A stretch of 64,000 bases of DNA from Desmodesmus armatus (Eukaryota > Chlorophyta > Chlorophyceae > Sphaeropleales > Scenedesmaceae). Under the pieces are notes generated by a model, which saw only the letters and a list, made by a program, of their open reading frames with translations, made no database searches and was not told where the DNA came from. Both the position numbers and the translations under genes were made by a program. Below are positions 12,621 to 25,644 of this stretch, in pieces (within the stretch, counting starts at the first letter, position 1; the number at the start of each line of letters is the position of its first letter). The stretch is from positions 178,525 to 242,524 of the forward strand of contig VIIQ02000030.1 in assembly GCA_007449985.2 (NCBI GenBank), read 5' to 3'.

Positions 12621-15600
12621 CTACTCCTGGTGGTGGTGTGCCCCTTCCTCATGCACGGCCTGATCCACATGGATGTGCTTCATCCCTGAAACCTTCACCC
12701 CTGCCAGGGCACTCGAGGCATGCTGTCCTGTCCTCAGGTGCACCTGCAGCTCCCTCTCCAGTTTCTTCTGCAGGTCAACATTCCCGTCCTGCAGCTCGGG
12801 AGACTGGGTCCAAGTCGTTGCTGCGTCCTCGCCATGCAGGCGGCGGGCCTTGCGGCGGCGCGTGGCGGCGACGGGCGGGGCGATCTGCTCGGCCATGGGG
12901 ACACCTGAGCGGGCTGCCTGAAGGGACGACTGGGCGTCTGCCTGAGTCAGGGTGAAGACCTGCACGGGCGGGAACAGGAAGAGGACAGGGGGGAATGAGG
13001 ATAACGGGCGATGCAGGGTGATGTTTCAACTGCATCAACTGTTCCCTATAACGAAGGGGTGAGCGTACAGCAGAAACCACAGACAGAGAAGCAGCTCATC
13101 ATTGTGGAGCAAACGGGCCTTCTAGACCCTATCTCAGCAACCACCAGGAGGAACGCTCGCCGGTAGGTTTAGCGCACCCTCAGCATCAACAGTACTATGC
13201 AGGCAATGCACCAGTTGCTGCTTGTGCTCACCTCTATATCATCCAGGGACACCGTCTGTCCCGCCACCATGCCAGAGACGCGGATGGCAGGGTAGTAGCT
13301 GCCAGTGTTGTTCACAATCAAGCCACCCTGCAGCCATAAGTTCACCACAAAAACCGCACACGTCTGTGAGACACACCCGTGCCCACTAAATTCACCTGGC
13401 ACCAAAGCGACCACTGGTGCGCTTGTACTTTGAGCGCTCTATCATGACGCTGCCTGATGCGGCAGCGTCAGCTAGACCTGGAGCTCTGAGGGCACATGAG
13501 AGAAGGCAGCGCAAAGTGTACAAGAATATTGTACGTCATGCATGCATGCATGCTAGCTAGCTAGCATATGCTAGCACTGTACAGCATCTCACACAAGATA
13601 CAGCAGCAGGCACGCAGGTCAACCTTGACCCAGGCCTCACCAGAGTAAAGTGCTGGTAGGTGTCGATCAAAAAGACGCTGGTATCGACATATGCATCCAC
13701 TGGGTAGGTGGCCGCCACCATGTTGGCAGAGTTAAGCAGCAGGTACTGCAGCTGCACAACATCGTTGTTGGGCCCACGCGCCCAAAGGTAGGTGTATACA
13801 CGCGTGCCTGCACAACATCACACAAGAAGGGGTGAATCATGATGGCTTGGCTGACAGCGGTACTTTGGGCGTAGTGGGACAATACACACCTGCACAGAGC
13901 CCCGAGCAGCTGGAGGTGCGACAGCACTGAAAGTTGCTGCTAAGTGACTCACTGATCAGTTGGACTGGCCACCCATGGTAGGTGAATCAGCTGAGTGAGC
14001 TCAGTGATGCTTTAGGACTGTGCAGCTTGCAGACTCCATTGCAGGATTGAAGACAGCAGCAACGCCGTCTTAGGCTGACAGAGTTGGCTGCGGGAGCAGC
14101 ACCAGCAAACCGACTGGACAGGTGCTGCTATGCTTACCTGCAGCCAGGTTTGCCAGAGCAGGTCCAGCTATGACGATAGCCCCAGGGCCCCCAGCAGCCA
14201 CGCTGATGCCAAAGCCACCTGACCCAGCTGCTGCTGCTGTACGGGTGAGCGAGGCAGCAGCCCCGGAGGGGTTGACGGACCAGGACACTGCAGCAGCACA
14301 GAACAGACAACACGATCTGATGCTGGCCAAAGACAGCTGAGACGAGCAAGACGGATTGGCTGGTGCAAACGCTCCTGCTACAGCACTCATGATCGTTCTC
14401 TGCTACTGGCCAACATGGATATGGGCCTGACTGGGTCGGAAATTGCACTGCGCAGTGCAGGTGTCGCTGGCAGCCCTAGCAGCACGAGTCTATATTGCCG
14501 TTGCTGCAACAGCATGCTAAGATCTTCTACAAGCTTCAACTACTCACCTGCAGGAGCTTCAAACTGGCTGCTGGCAGTTGCCACAAACTGAGCCGGCACC
14601 GGAAGGCTGAATGGCCGAGAACCCCAGGGTCCCTTCAACCTCAGCCAGCTACCAACAGAGAAGCCGTCATCGCGTGACACGGCAAACAGCAGATAGAAGC
14701 CCGGCTGCAGAACGTGGATATTCGCAGGAGCAGTGACGGTAAGAGCCTGACCGCCTGCTGGTGCGAATGCCAGCTGCATGTGACGGATAGCCATAGTGGA
14801 GGAGTGTGTGGTAGTGCCGGGATCAGCAATGACCACGGCGACAATGTCGGCGACGGTGGTGTTGGCAGCGAGGGTGACTGTGAAGGTGGAGCCAAACTCG
14901 ACTTGGGTGGGGACGGTAGCCCAGGTGGGGCGGGGGCCCAGCACGTAGTGCGGCTTGAAAAGCTCGATCCTGCATTGGCATCAGATCAGTGGCAGGCATG
15001 TGTTAGACACCTGGCGGTGTTGTACACTTGAGGAGGATCAAGAATTAAACGGTCTTGACAGCAAGCTAATCTGTCGCCTACACCGAGCCACAGCAAAATC
15101 CCCGCACAAGCTGGCATTGGCAGCAAGTCCACGATGAGACAGCCAAGAAAGACACAACGTACCTGAACTCAGCCCACTGGTAGGGTGTAACATCAAAGTC
15201 CCTCATGTGGTAGGATGTGAAGCCCTCAGCAATGGTGGACCCTCCCACCAGTATGTCACCATAGCTTGTCATCACATGACTGCCATGATACATGCGAGCG
15301 ATGTTGGTGTAAGCCCCAGTGCGCCTGTACCGCCTGCCGGCCGGTGCGTAGGGGTCATAGATCCACGGCTCGTTAACAGGCACATTGCAGCTGTTAGGCC
15401 TGTGGTCCAAGTTTGACAGACCCTCCTCTGTCCCTCCGATCAGGATGATCTTGCCATTAGGCAGCAGCATTGCATCAGCCATGCAACGGTGCCCCAGCAT
15501 GGTCTCCACCTCCCATTCGCCGAAGGTGTGTGTGCAAGGGCGGACACTACAGTGTACGTCTAAACGGATCCTCAGGGAAAAGTCTGAGCAGGGCTTGTAG

Positions 15601-18600
15601 AATGCTGCCTGGTATCCACCGCCAAACACCATGAACCACAGGGTGATATCAGCATTAGGGGTAGTCACAGGCTCCTGCAGGAGGACCATGGGGCCGGATA
15701 GTGGGTACTCCCAATAGTTGTTGCGAGGCAAGGGAGGAGCCGCAGCCAGTGCCTGCCCAGTGGATGGGTTGATGACCTGTACCGTCTGTGCCTGCCCAAA
15801 CAGCAGCGCGCCAGAATACAGCGGCCACAGGCCGGGGTAGTACCCTCCGACCTCGCTGGCGAAGAAGAGGGGGTCGTTGAGTGGGAGGTATGGTGCGTTT
15901 TCGCCCATGTTGTTGGCACGACCCACGTAGGTCTTGTGGGCCGGGTCCCAGACATCAGAGCCCAGCGCGCGCGGCGAGCCTGGGCCGTTCATGTCACCAC
16001 CAGTGACGTAGCAGCGCCCGTCTGGCAGCAGCATAGCACCTCCGTACCATCTGCAGGGCATTTCAACGTGATGTCAGTTGTGATCAAAAGTGGCTGATGC
16101 TGCTCCTCGACCTACATTTGCATGTCCTGTTACAAGCCAAGTACAGTACACGCTGGCCAGAAGGCATGGTTGCTGAAGTCTTCTTCTCTGCTGTTGTGTG
16201 TGTACACTTGTGATTGCACCCCGCCCACTGCCTCACCTGCCGTAAGGCATCGCCCTCTCGCCAAAGTCCTCAGCACGGTGCTGATAGCGGTGGTACAGCA
16301 TGGTCGCCCACACGGCATACTCATTGACACCGCTCGCGCCAAAGTAGCCTGCATAGCCAACACCCAGGAAGGCGGCTCAACAAAGCAGTGCCTACTGTAC
16401 GGCAATGGCTATGCAGCATGCACTGCCTTGCGGACCCATTGTTGGCCATGCGGATTAGACACGTCCTGTCAGACAAGAGGGCACGGGTATGCATGCTCCG
16501 CCACTGCAACAACTGCCATTTCGAGCAGTAGCCGCACACGATGCTGCTGCCGCTCCATGCTTCTGCCACAGCAGCACATGCCCTTACCTGAGAAGCCAGC
16601 GAAGTCTCCCTCTGGCAGGCGCACCCACATGCCACATGAGGCGTCCCTGATGTTCAGGATGCTGCGTGCAGTGTTGTTGGCCCTCACCCACATGTACGTC
16701 GTGTTGCGGCCATCCCAGGAGGGCGGGTGGTTGCCGCCCAAAAAGTCCTGCACGGCAAGGCAGTATCGTCAGTGACGCATTCGCAACACACCAGTGCGTA
16801 AGGGTCTACACTGAAGTTGATGCCACAGGGCATGAGCAGCACACAGGTATAAATAGATCTGCCTCTGAGAGCTGCCCCATCCTGGGCTTTATCACTGGTT
16901 GCCGGTGATGGAGGCCTCTTCCCCGAGCATACCCAGGTAACATTGTTGCTGACTGCGACACCATCACACAACAGGCAGTAGCAGTATTGTGGCTGCTGGA
17001 GCTACTTACAATGAGCAGGAATTCATCCCTTCCTGTGACTTGCATCACGTGCACAGCTGAGATAGGGAACTCCATGAGGTACTGATAGCGGCCACCTGCA
17101 GCAGCAGCACACGCGGACTGTCTGTTGTCCAATACTGCCCAGCACAATGCAACCAATGCAACCTTGCATACAGGCTGCACACTTGAAGCTTCACTATGAA
17201 AGCGGGATCACCACCCTTTGATGGATGCTGGGGCCGGGCTGGGCACCATGGTTGGCTTGGTGACCTCCATGACCTCCATGTTGTGTGTCGCTATCATTTC
17301 AAGGGGGTGGATCTGCTTGCGCTACAAAAATCACAGCCTACAAATGACCTGCGTAGGCTATCTAGCTAGCCGTGCGTGACACCCAGGCGCTAGCATAGCC
17401 AATTTTCAGTACTCAACTGCCTGTCAATCTAACATCTGTGCGCAACCTCGACAAATGCCATTCAAGGTTGGAAGGAGAGATGAAGTTGCATGTGCAGCAC
17501 ATTGCCACGGTGCGCTGCTGTACTGCTCTATCCACTGTAGTGCAGCGCGATTCTTCAAGCCGTACCTGCGCCAGTATCGTACTGCACTCCCGTGAGCCTG
17601 TACAGGCTGATAGCGTACTGCCCTCCACAGCGGTCCGCCCCTCTGTAGTCCTTGCAGGCATTGGTGCAGCCGTCGCTGGGACCCAGGGCCGTTACGTAAG
17701 CCTCGTCATAAGCACCCCTACACACAGACAACCAGACACACCAGCACACGCTGAGTGGCGAATAATTGGACAGCACCCTGATTATGGCAGTGGGCGCAGG
17801 CGATATGACAGCATAGGATGTCTTGGTGTGGCGCGCATGGTGGTGAAGGGCACAACCGATGTTGTGATTTGAAGGAGCCACTGCTTAGTAAGACAGCACC
17901 TTCAAGGGAAGGAGCCTCAAGGTTTGTCATACTTCACTCACCAGCACTGGCGGCCATGCTGTGGGAACACCTCTCCGTTGGTGATACCAAACAGGGGGTA
18001 GCCAGCTGCCATCGCCCGCCTGGCACACTCCCAGCTGTCCATGCCCTCTGCCTGCCCCAGCCTCCTCCACATACGGCGCTGGATTGGGCTCGGGGGTGTG
18101 TGGCTGTCGTCAAACACTTGGTCAACAGTAAAGCAACCTGCACAGAGCACAACAGAGCACAACAGCAGCATACATACGTACCTCCATGTGTGCTTCATTA
18201 AGAGGCTTTTCACCACCCGATGCATACGCACTAGAATTTGTTACTGTAGCACAGCATGTTGCTCCAACACAGTGTCTCAAGTTACACCATCAGTTTGGAG
18301 GATCCTCCAAAGGCAGTCAACACCATGAGCGCATGGTGGAGTGAAGCTTGCTGGCTGTCACAATGAGCACAACATCAGCAGGCAGCCATGCTTTGAGTCC
18401 CTACTACAGCGGCGGCTGCACACGTCTGTAGTGGCCGTTTACTTGGGCAGACCGCAGCAGTAGCTGTATCACATGGACAAGAGGCAATGTGTACCTACCT
18501 ACTGAGGTGTAGGGAGGCACGTCCTCAGGAGGGCTGGGTGGTGGCACTGTGTACAAACTGCACAGGAGAGCAACAAGCGCATGCAAAAGCAATTTTTTAA

Positions 18601-21600
18601 GTCATGCTGCAATCTACCAACATTGCCCCCACATCAATGCCGCCCATGGGTGACTCCTTCATCAGGCCTATCTGTACAGGGCACAAGTGTCAAGGCAACC
18701 CAGGACTCCTGTACTAAGCAACAACTGCAAAGCAGCTGTACTAAGAGCAAGTTGCCTCATCAACAGAGGTCTAGCCTGGTGCTGCTGCCGCTCACTTCTG
18801 CGCTGGCATGTTGAGCATCATAAGGCCTTACCTATTGGCATTGGGGCCTCCACAGATCTCATCAGGCGCTCCACCACAGGGCATGTTGCAGCTGTCATCA
18901 GGCAGGGCTCCTAGGCTGGTGGCCTGATCCCAGTCATCAGCTGCACGCGCACAGGGACAAGCAAACAAAACAGAAAGCAGACAGCATTCAAGTCACATTT
19001 TTAGGGCAATGTCAGGGCAGCACAGCACCCCTGAGATTGGTCAGACTGCACACGGCGTGTAAATATTGACTGGCAACTACTAGTGGTCAATGCACACCCA
19101 CACCATCCGCTGAACAATGTGCCCCGCGACGAGGCAGCGCGGAGCTCAGTCGAGGTGGTTGCTGTCACCCTATCTGAGAAAAACGTCTCCGCCATGCACT
19201 GCGAGCTACAGGATCAAACCGCTTGCTATGCCTCATCAACAGCGGCACAGCACGAGTACAGCGAAGCAGCTGACTGTATTGTACTAAGAGGCTCAGTGAC
19301 TCACAGCCGAAGCACTCCCCGCCATACTGCAGGGCAAACACTGTGAGGTAGCGCTCCTTCGTGCGACGGGCACACTCCGCTGTTGTCATTGTGGCAGGGT
19401 CACCGCCCAGCAGGATGGGCAGCATGCGGGGCATTTGGTCAGCATAGCACCTGGACAGCACCACATGCACCAGCGTCAGCCGAAAGCAGCTGGGTGAAAA
19501 CTCTCAAGCACAATATCTACAATATCCTTTCAAACCAGGTGCACAGATGCTGCGCCCGGCCTGGCCGCGCAACCAGTGACATTGGGGTTGGTGTTTTGCG
19601 CGTGATGACTCATTCAAATCTGCCAAGCAGTTGACACACTATACTGTCACTGACGGGAGCAGCCAGACAAGCAAGTAAAGCCCAACCTCGCTCACCCACG
19701 GAACGTCCAGTCCTGGCCAGGCACAGGCTCAGGTGGGGGTGTGGGTGGTGCAACTGGCTTGGAAGGCAGCCTGTACACACTGTTAGCCAGGGGGCCACCA
19801 CATGAGCCTGTCGGGTCGCCGCCGTTGCAGGCCATATTGCAAGCCTGGCTGGTACCGTACTGCAAGGCCGTTGCCTCGCTCCTGCCTGCACACATACAGG
19901 GCACAGTGCGCCCATAAATTGATCAGCACAGGTGGTGGGACGTGGATGCTTCATGACAGGTCCTTGCATCGTCCCACAGACGGCACGCATGCACCATGCA
20001 CATGATGCATAGTCGTCAGCATGAGGAGCAATGACAGGCAGCCGAGATTTTGCTGCACACAGATGCTGCAAAGCACTGAAATGCCCGCAGCTTACCTGCA
20101 TAGCACTCCGAGGCATACTGCACACCAAAGACCGTGTAGGGAGCTGCACAGGCAACATGTGGCACAATGGAGCAGCAGGACAGTCAGTTGCCAGCATGGG
20201 AGCTTGCATGCGCCATGCCAGACCCAACGTGCAATCAGTGGCTGCTCGATTGTGAAGTACAACTGAGCAAGGCATGTTGCAGCTGCAGTTGATTGCTGCC
20301 ACTGCAGAACAGTCGAGCACAGCTGCCAGCAGTCCCGTACCTCTGGCGCTGTATGCCAGCTGTGCGCACTCGTCCACTGTCATTGTTGCGCTGACCCTCA
20401 ACTGAACTGGCAGTGCCCTGACCCCAAACTGGTCACCAAAGCACCCTGCAGACAACAGAAATCACGTGCAGTGCGGGGCGCTAGAGCATGTGAGTGGTGG
20501 TATGTACCAGGATGTGCACCCAATACATGACATGCATGGCCAGGTGCAAGAGAGTACAGGTGCATGTCCACATCTGTCCAGCCACGCAGGCTCTGCATGC
20601 ACCGTGCCAGTGACCATGCAAACCGCCCAGCGCACTCAGCATGACAGCAAGTGAGTGACGTTGCAAGTGGATGCTGGTCAGCCAAGCAGGCTTGAATGCA
20701 GCGTGCCCTGTTGACCCTGATGATTCACAGGAACCGTCTGTGTGGCAGCAGCATGCAAGCTGCTGCAGTACTCCCCGCCGTGACATCCACTCACCAAGGG
20801 GGGTGATCTCAATATCTGATTGTCCTCCTGGCACAGGGTTGGGTGGCACGTAGGGTGGCGCATTCGGGTCCACAGGTGGTGTGACTGGAGGTGTGACTGG
20901 AGGTGTCACGGGTGGCGTGACCGGGGGTGTGACTGGAGGTGCCACGGGTGGTGTGACCGGAGGTGTGACCGGGGGTGTGACCGGGGGTGTGACCGGGTGT
21001 GTGACTGGAGGTGTGACTGGAGGTGTCACGGGTGGCGTGACCGGGGGTGTGACTGGAGGTGTGACTGGAGGCGTGACCGGAGGTGTCACGGGTGGTGTGA
21101 CTGGTGGTGTGACGGGTGGTGTAACTGGGACTGTGTTGATCCTGTAGACGCTGGTTGCCAGTGTGCCTCCACACCCGCCTGGTGCATCGCTGTGCCACCA
21201 GCAGGGTGTGTTGCAGTTGTTGGCTTGACCGTGCTTCTTGGCAGCCTCCTCATCACTGCCTGCAACAGCAATGACAACAGCACTCGCACTCAATATGTAT
21301 AATGCATATACTGCCTGCAACAGCATTGAGTGTAAGCGCGCATGTGTGCAGTGAGCCCTGGCGGAGTCGCAAGGTGTGTGAAGTACAGCACTGGGGATCC
21401 ATCCTTGAGGGGCAGATGCGGGGGGCTGTTGAGACACAGGGTTGCTTGCTGCGCTGCGGGGCTTTAGGTCAACATGCTGATCATGGTGTTGTGGCGCAGT
21501 GCCAGGGCGCACCTGCATAGCAGCTTTGCCCCCATTGCAATCCAAAGACAGAGTGTCCTGCAAGGCAGCACAACAACAGAGAGCAGAAGTTCAACACAAC

Positions 21601-23960
21601 TGATGAGACGGCTGCTGTGGTGCTATATCCAAGCAGGTGCCCCAAGCCAGGCTGGTCTGGTGACATAGCAGTGGCGCTTGACTGCGTGCCTAAGGCAGCA
21701 GCTGCTGTGCCTCATGTCGGCAGAGCATCGCACGCGCTAGCTAAGCAAAGCTGCTGCAACTTGATGCATTTGGTCAATCAGCGCTCCTACAGCTGTGACC
21801 ATGCTTTGTCCAACAGGTGGACCCAACTGGGGCGTAGCTTTTACGTCACCCCTAAAACAGCCAGGAACCGCCCTGCTGTGAGGCCTGTAGGAGGAATAAC
21901 ACAAACCAAACAGTGTTGACGCACCTGCAGCCTGTGCCAGGGCCGCACACCTCTCTACTGTCATGCCCAGTTCCGAGGTCAGCAGCACAGGCAGTGAGTG
22001 GTCACCGATGATGTCCGCGTAACAGCCGACAGATGTGAACCCCCTGTTCACGGCTGGCGCAGGAGCAGGCCTGTTGTTGCCCACCACATACACTGTGGTG
22101 GCCAGGGTGCCGCCACAGTCGCCTATTGGGGTGTTGTGGCAGCTGGATGTGCATGCTGTGCTGGCGCCAAGACTCTGGGCGCGCGCAACATCAGAACCAG
22201 CCCTGCAGCACAACACAGCACAGCACGGCGCCGCCGCAGATGGCATGTGTTCAGATTTCACACTGCGCTGACTAGCCGCTGTTTGGCGCCGATCACAGCT
22301 GGCATGCAGACCATGCGAAAGCTGCAGCAGTAGCCAGGCCGACACAAACCACACGCGGGCAGCCAAGAAAACAAAAGCCACACTCACCAGCATTCCACGC
22401 TGTTCTGGAGACCAAAGACAGTGTAGCCTCCAGCCACCGCCAGCCCAGCACAACGTGCAGGAGTCATAAGCCCACTGGTTTGCAGGTTCTCTGGCAGCAT
22501 GCGGTCCCAGGAGTCGCTAAAGCAACCCAACTCGGTGAAGTCAGGCAGTGTATACACGCTGAGAGCATTGCTGCCTCCGCACTGCTGGGTGCTGTCCCCC
22601 ATGCAGGATTTTGTGCAGCCTGTGCTGGTGCCCAGTGCTGTAGCGTAGGTGAGGTCGTTGGATGCCCTGCAGAGTAGGAGAGGGCAGGCGCCAATAGAAA
22701 CTTCATGCATGTAGCTTGGGTTGAGGAAGAGTAGTTGTAACTGCCGCTGCATCGGGGCTGTCATTCCCTCAGTAGTGAATGCCTTACAGCTTGGATGTCA
22801 TCTACAGACTGCAACAGGCCTTGTGGCATTCACAAGACACCACTGTCAGAATCACTTTCTCTGTCAGACACACTTCTGCCAGATGTGACAGCGTATTGTC
22901 CCCTCGCAGCTCCAGTCTGCACGGATGCAGAAGGTGGCGTACATGCACTCTGCCTACTGCCGTCACAACCGCAGGCTTGGCAGCTTCGGGAAAACAGGCG
23001 GACGCACAACGGACCAGCACTCACCAGCACTCCCTGTGCCACTTGAGGCCGAACACCTTGTAGCCTTCCTGCTTGGCCAACAGGGCACAGAAGGTGGGTG
23101 TCATCCTGTCATCAGCCCACAGGGGAGTCATGCGCCTGTCTCCTCCTTGACCATCCGCGTAGCAGCCTTGGAGGGTGGCAGTAGTGTCACTACTGGCTGG
23201 AGGGGCTGTTGTGTCCGTAATGGAGTACTGCAAGTTTGCAAGAGCGTGATCAGCAGCAGGTCAACAAACAGTGGATTGGTACGCACAATACCTCACAATC
23301 CAGCAAGCATGGGACCTTGCGCTGGCAACGGCTCAGATGCAGCAAGGCAACACATGCCAATCGGCTGCTGACTTGGCTGCTAGGCATCGCGTGTTTGCCT
23401 TGTGGGTGGGAAGGTTAACTGCTGCTACAGGGTAAAGCCAGGTTAGATCGGGTTGATGCGTTGACAGCTGCACAGTGGGGAGCTCACCAAGCTGACAGCA
23501 TTTGCCCCGCCACAGGTCTGCGATGCATCTCCAGCACATGGCGTGTTGCACTCCGTGCTGGTTGGATACAACATCCTTGCAGCCTTCAAGTCAGCACCTG
23601 GGCACCACAAAGTGCAGGCAGGGTGGGGGGCAGACAACAGCACACGTGCAGGGGTTGCAGCGCTCCAATCAAGCATGCTGCTACTGTGTATTGCCATGGT
23701 CTAAAACTTCTGCTTTTGAGCATACCTGCCCAGCACTCGTTGCCTCGGACAAGGCCATACACAGGAAGGCCCCGTGCCCGTGCTGCATCTGAGCATGCCT
23801 TCACAGTGACTGGACCGGCCAGAGTCAACCGCGTGGACACCAGAGCTCGCTTGGGTCCGTCCTGAAAGCAACCTATCAGCGTGTCTGCGCTGGCTGACGC
23901 TGCTGCAAGCAACAGTACGAGACAGATAGGAACGTGCAGAGATCGTCTTCTTCCCGCCAT
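12621..23960 (-). CDS. Secreted multi-WSC protein with glyoxal-oxidase-like domain
   Basis: A very long split gene, read as one because exons follow in order and WSC domains are cut by introns at similar places. It starts at 23960 with a signal peptide (MAGRRRSLHVPICLVLLLAA, cut after SASA). About seven WSC domains follow. Their first halves (GCYxD... to FGLQ...ECW) start near 23910, 23190, 22535, 22040, 20446, 19450 and 18140. Their second halves (C..PC/SC...CGG...SVY) start near 23600, 22665, 22200, 21260, 19880, 18945 and 17730. A PPVT repeat linker sits between WSC4 and WSC5. The oxidase-like part runs from about 17330 to 14540, with RWYGGAMLLPDGRCYVTGG, the kelch-like blades, ARMYHGSHVM (Tyr/His pair) and THSSTMAIRHMQL (distal His). 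These match copper-radical oxidase ligands of AA5 glyoxal oxidases. The cross-linking Cys was not located. Extra C-terminal exons run to 12621. Fungal proteins with a similar WSC-oxidase pairing are known. Exact exon joins are unverified and the gene could be split in two. Confidence 0.72.
14540..17110 (-). other. Glyoxal/galactose-oxidase-like region of the WSC gene
   Basis: This stretch holds the catalytic part of the large minus-strand gene. Its exons include GGRYQYLMEFPISAVHVMQV (about 17100), TYMWVRANNTARSILNIRDA (about 16700), GYFGASGVNEYAVWATMLYH (about 16345), the main kelch exon (16050-15160), and the immunoglobulin-like DUF1929 exon (14944-14550, beginning YVLGPRPTWATVP). Copper-radical oxidases turn aldehydes or primary alcohols into acids or aldehydes and release hydrogen peroxide. 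The Tyr of RWY, the Tyr-His of MYHG and the His of THSS are in the expected order. A clear FCxGG motif, which carries the cross-linked Cys in characterised enzymes, was not seen, so activity is unproven. Confidence 0.7.
20862..21130 (-). repeat. 12-bp minisatellite encoding a PPVT linker
   Basis: About twenty tandem copies of a 12-base unit (GGTGTGACTGGA and variants on the plus strand) encode (PPVT)n on the minus strand, in frame with the WSC gene exon. One unit reads HPVT and one PPVA, showing drift. Pro/Thr/Val linkers of this kind usually space carbohydrate-binding modules and are often hydroxylated and glycosylated in algal walls. That is inference. The opposite-strand GGVTGGVTG reading is a shadow. 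Confidence 0.9.
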
Positions 23961-24308
23961 CCTGATTGGATGCAAACTGCGGTGACGATGCCCACCGCTA
24001 CCGTTGTATGTCAAACGCTCAAAGACAACCTGATCACACCGAAGGCAAGGTGTACGAGGGACCTGGCCGCGGCTGTAGCTGTCCTTTCATACCCAAGCTG
24101 TCACATAATACTAATCCCCCTGGAACTGCGCGATCTGCTCAGTCTGAACGCATACAACATATTTGATCAATGCTTCAAGAGCAGCCCTTCACCCAGACAG
24201 CACCCTTGAGCTGTTTCACACCCTGCAAGCCAAAGATGCCCACCCGCGGGTAGCACCTACCACGTTGCCCAACTACACTTTCAACACCCAGCTGCCTTAC
24301 CCACCTGC

Positions 24309-25644
24309 TCATTGCTTTGAGGACTGATTAATGAACAACCACGGCTCCAGGACGCCCTCGCCACTGATGCTGTCCAACCGGTGCCAGAAGCGGGCACTGC
24401 TGCTCAAGGGGGTTCTGCCTGTGACAGCACTTCCGTCAAGGCTGACAGGCGCCTGCTGCTCCTGCTGCTGGTGCCCTACTGGTGGGGCAATTTGAGAGGG
24501 CTTGCTGAACCTTGCCTGCTGCTGCCACGGGACTGCTGCTGTGCATGCCGCAGCCAGGCTGTGCTGCCGAGCATCTGGCAAGAAACCAGGGAGGTACCGT
24601 GGGGATGGCAAAGGTGTGATCACAATGCTGATCACACCCAGACTGGTGCAGTAGGCAAGGACAGGGCCAAAGCCTGTAGCATAGAGGAAACACAGCAGCG
24701 CATTTCAGCAACCACCGTTGTCCTGCTTGCCCCCACCATGATGGGGTGGCCGGTAAGTGGTGCTGTCTGCCTCATCACTGCTGAAAGACAGGTAGGCACA
24801 GCAAAGTGCTGCTGCTGCTGCTGTTGCTGTGCGAGCCCACCAACTCACATGCTGCGACCATGCCCTGAGTGCGCTGCGCTGCTGCTGGGGGGGGGAGGGG
24901 GGGCGCACCTGTGTCACCTGTGACCACCACCAAGCAGCCGGCCGTTCTCGCAGCTTGTGCAAAGTTGTATGCATCAGTCCTGAGCCGCACATCAGCTGCT
25001 TGCTGCTTGTTCTCCACCTGCTGTATGTCAACACCTCCTTGCATGAGCTGCTCCAGCAGCGGCTGGCCTGCAGCAGCGGCAGACGGAGGCACGCTGTTGA
25101 GCAAGTAACTCCTAGATTCCTAGAGTTAGCCTGTGCCGGTCTGCACAATGCGGGGCCTGCTGCGGCAGTGCTGTTGCCATGCAAAAGGCGGCCAGCAATG
25201 GATTATGGCCTGCTGGCGATGCAGGCATGCGTGTCTAGGACCATCATGCGGGACTAGGTAGAGGTCCAGCTCGCGTCACTCACCAAGCATTTGGGTTGTG
25301 GTCCTGTTAACATAGCAGGTAACTGAGGGCTGATGGCTGAGCCCTAGGTCCATGAGGAAGTCCTTGACCTCTTCAATGGCAGGGCACATGGTCTTTCGCA
25401 CGTTGGCTGGACATACATTGTCCAAGTCCCACAGCAGTCGAGTAGCAGTTATGCCAGATAAGTCGAGAGGTGCTGCTGCCATTGCCTTGGTTGTTGTGAC
25501 CATTGCACGCTCAACTGCCTTGCTTGACTTGAGCGGTTGCTGCAGTAAGGGTCTGCCACGCTGCCGCACAGGGGGCGTGCTGCCACTGCTGTGCTGCATG
25601 CTGAACTGAGACATACGACCTTGCAGGGCTGCAGACTGGAGCAT
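24309..25644 (-). CDS. NYN-domain (PIN-like) putative RNase
   Basis: Three exons, 25284-25644, 24909-25067 and 24309-24673, join in phase to give 294 residues. The first 50 or so residues are polar. The NYN core runs about 68-200: ATRLLWDLDNVCPANVRK (first acidic strand), QAADVRLRTDAYNFAQAART (second acidic site), GCLVVVTGDTGFGPVLAYC and TSLGVISIVITP. This is the MARF1/limkain-type NYN fold, a metal-dependent ribonuclease domain. The third motif is normally GDxDF, but here it reads GDTGF, created across an exon junction, so one acidic residue is absent. The C-terminal 90 residues are low-complexity Ala/Gln/Ser without a LOTUS domain. The gene ends 348 bases from the start of the WSC gene on the same strand. 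The cellular role is unknown, and it may be a weak or dead nuclease. Confidence 0.78.

Noticed and set aside
20862..21130. CRISPR-like array
   Set aside because: A contiguous 12-base minisatellite with no spacers, coding in frame, in a eukaryotic nuclear genome.
20881..21147. Plus-strand GGVTGGVTG repeat protein
   Set aside because: Antisense reading of the PPVT linker. The minus strand has the exon context and WSC domains on both sides.
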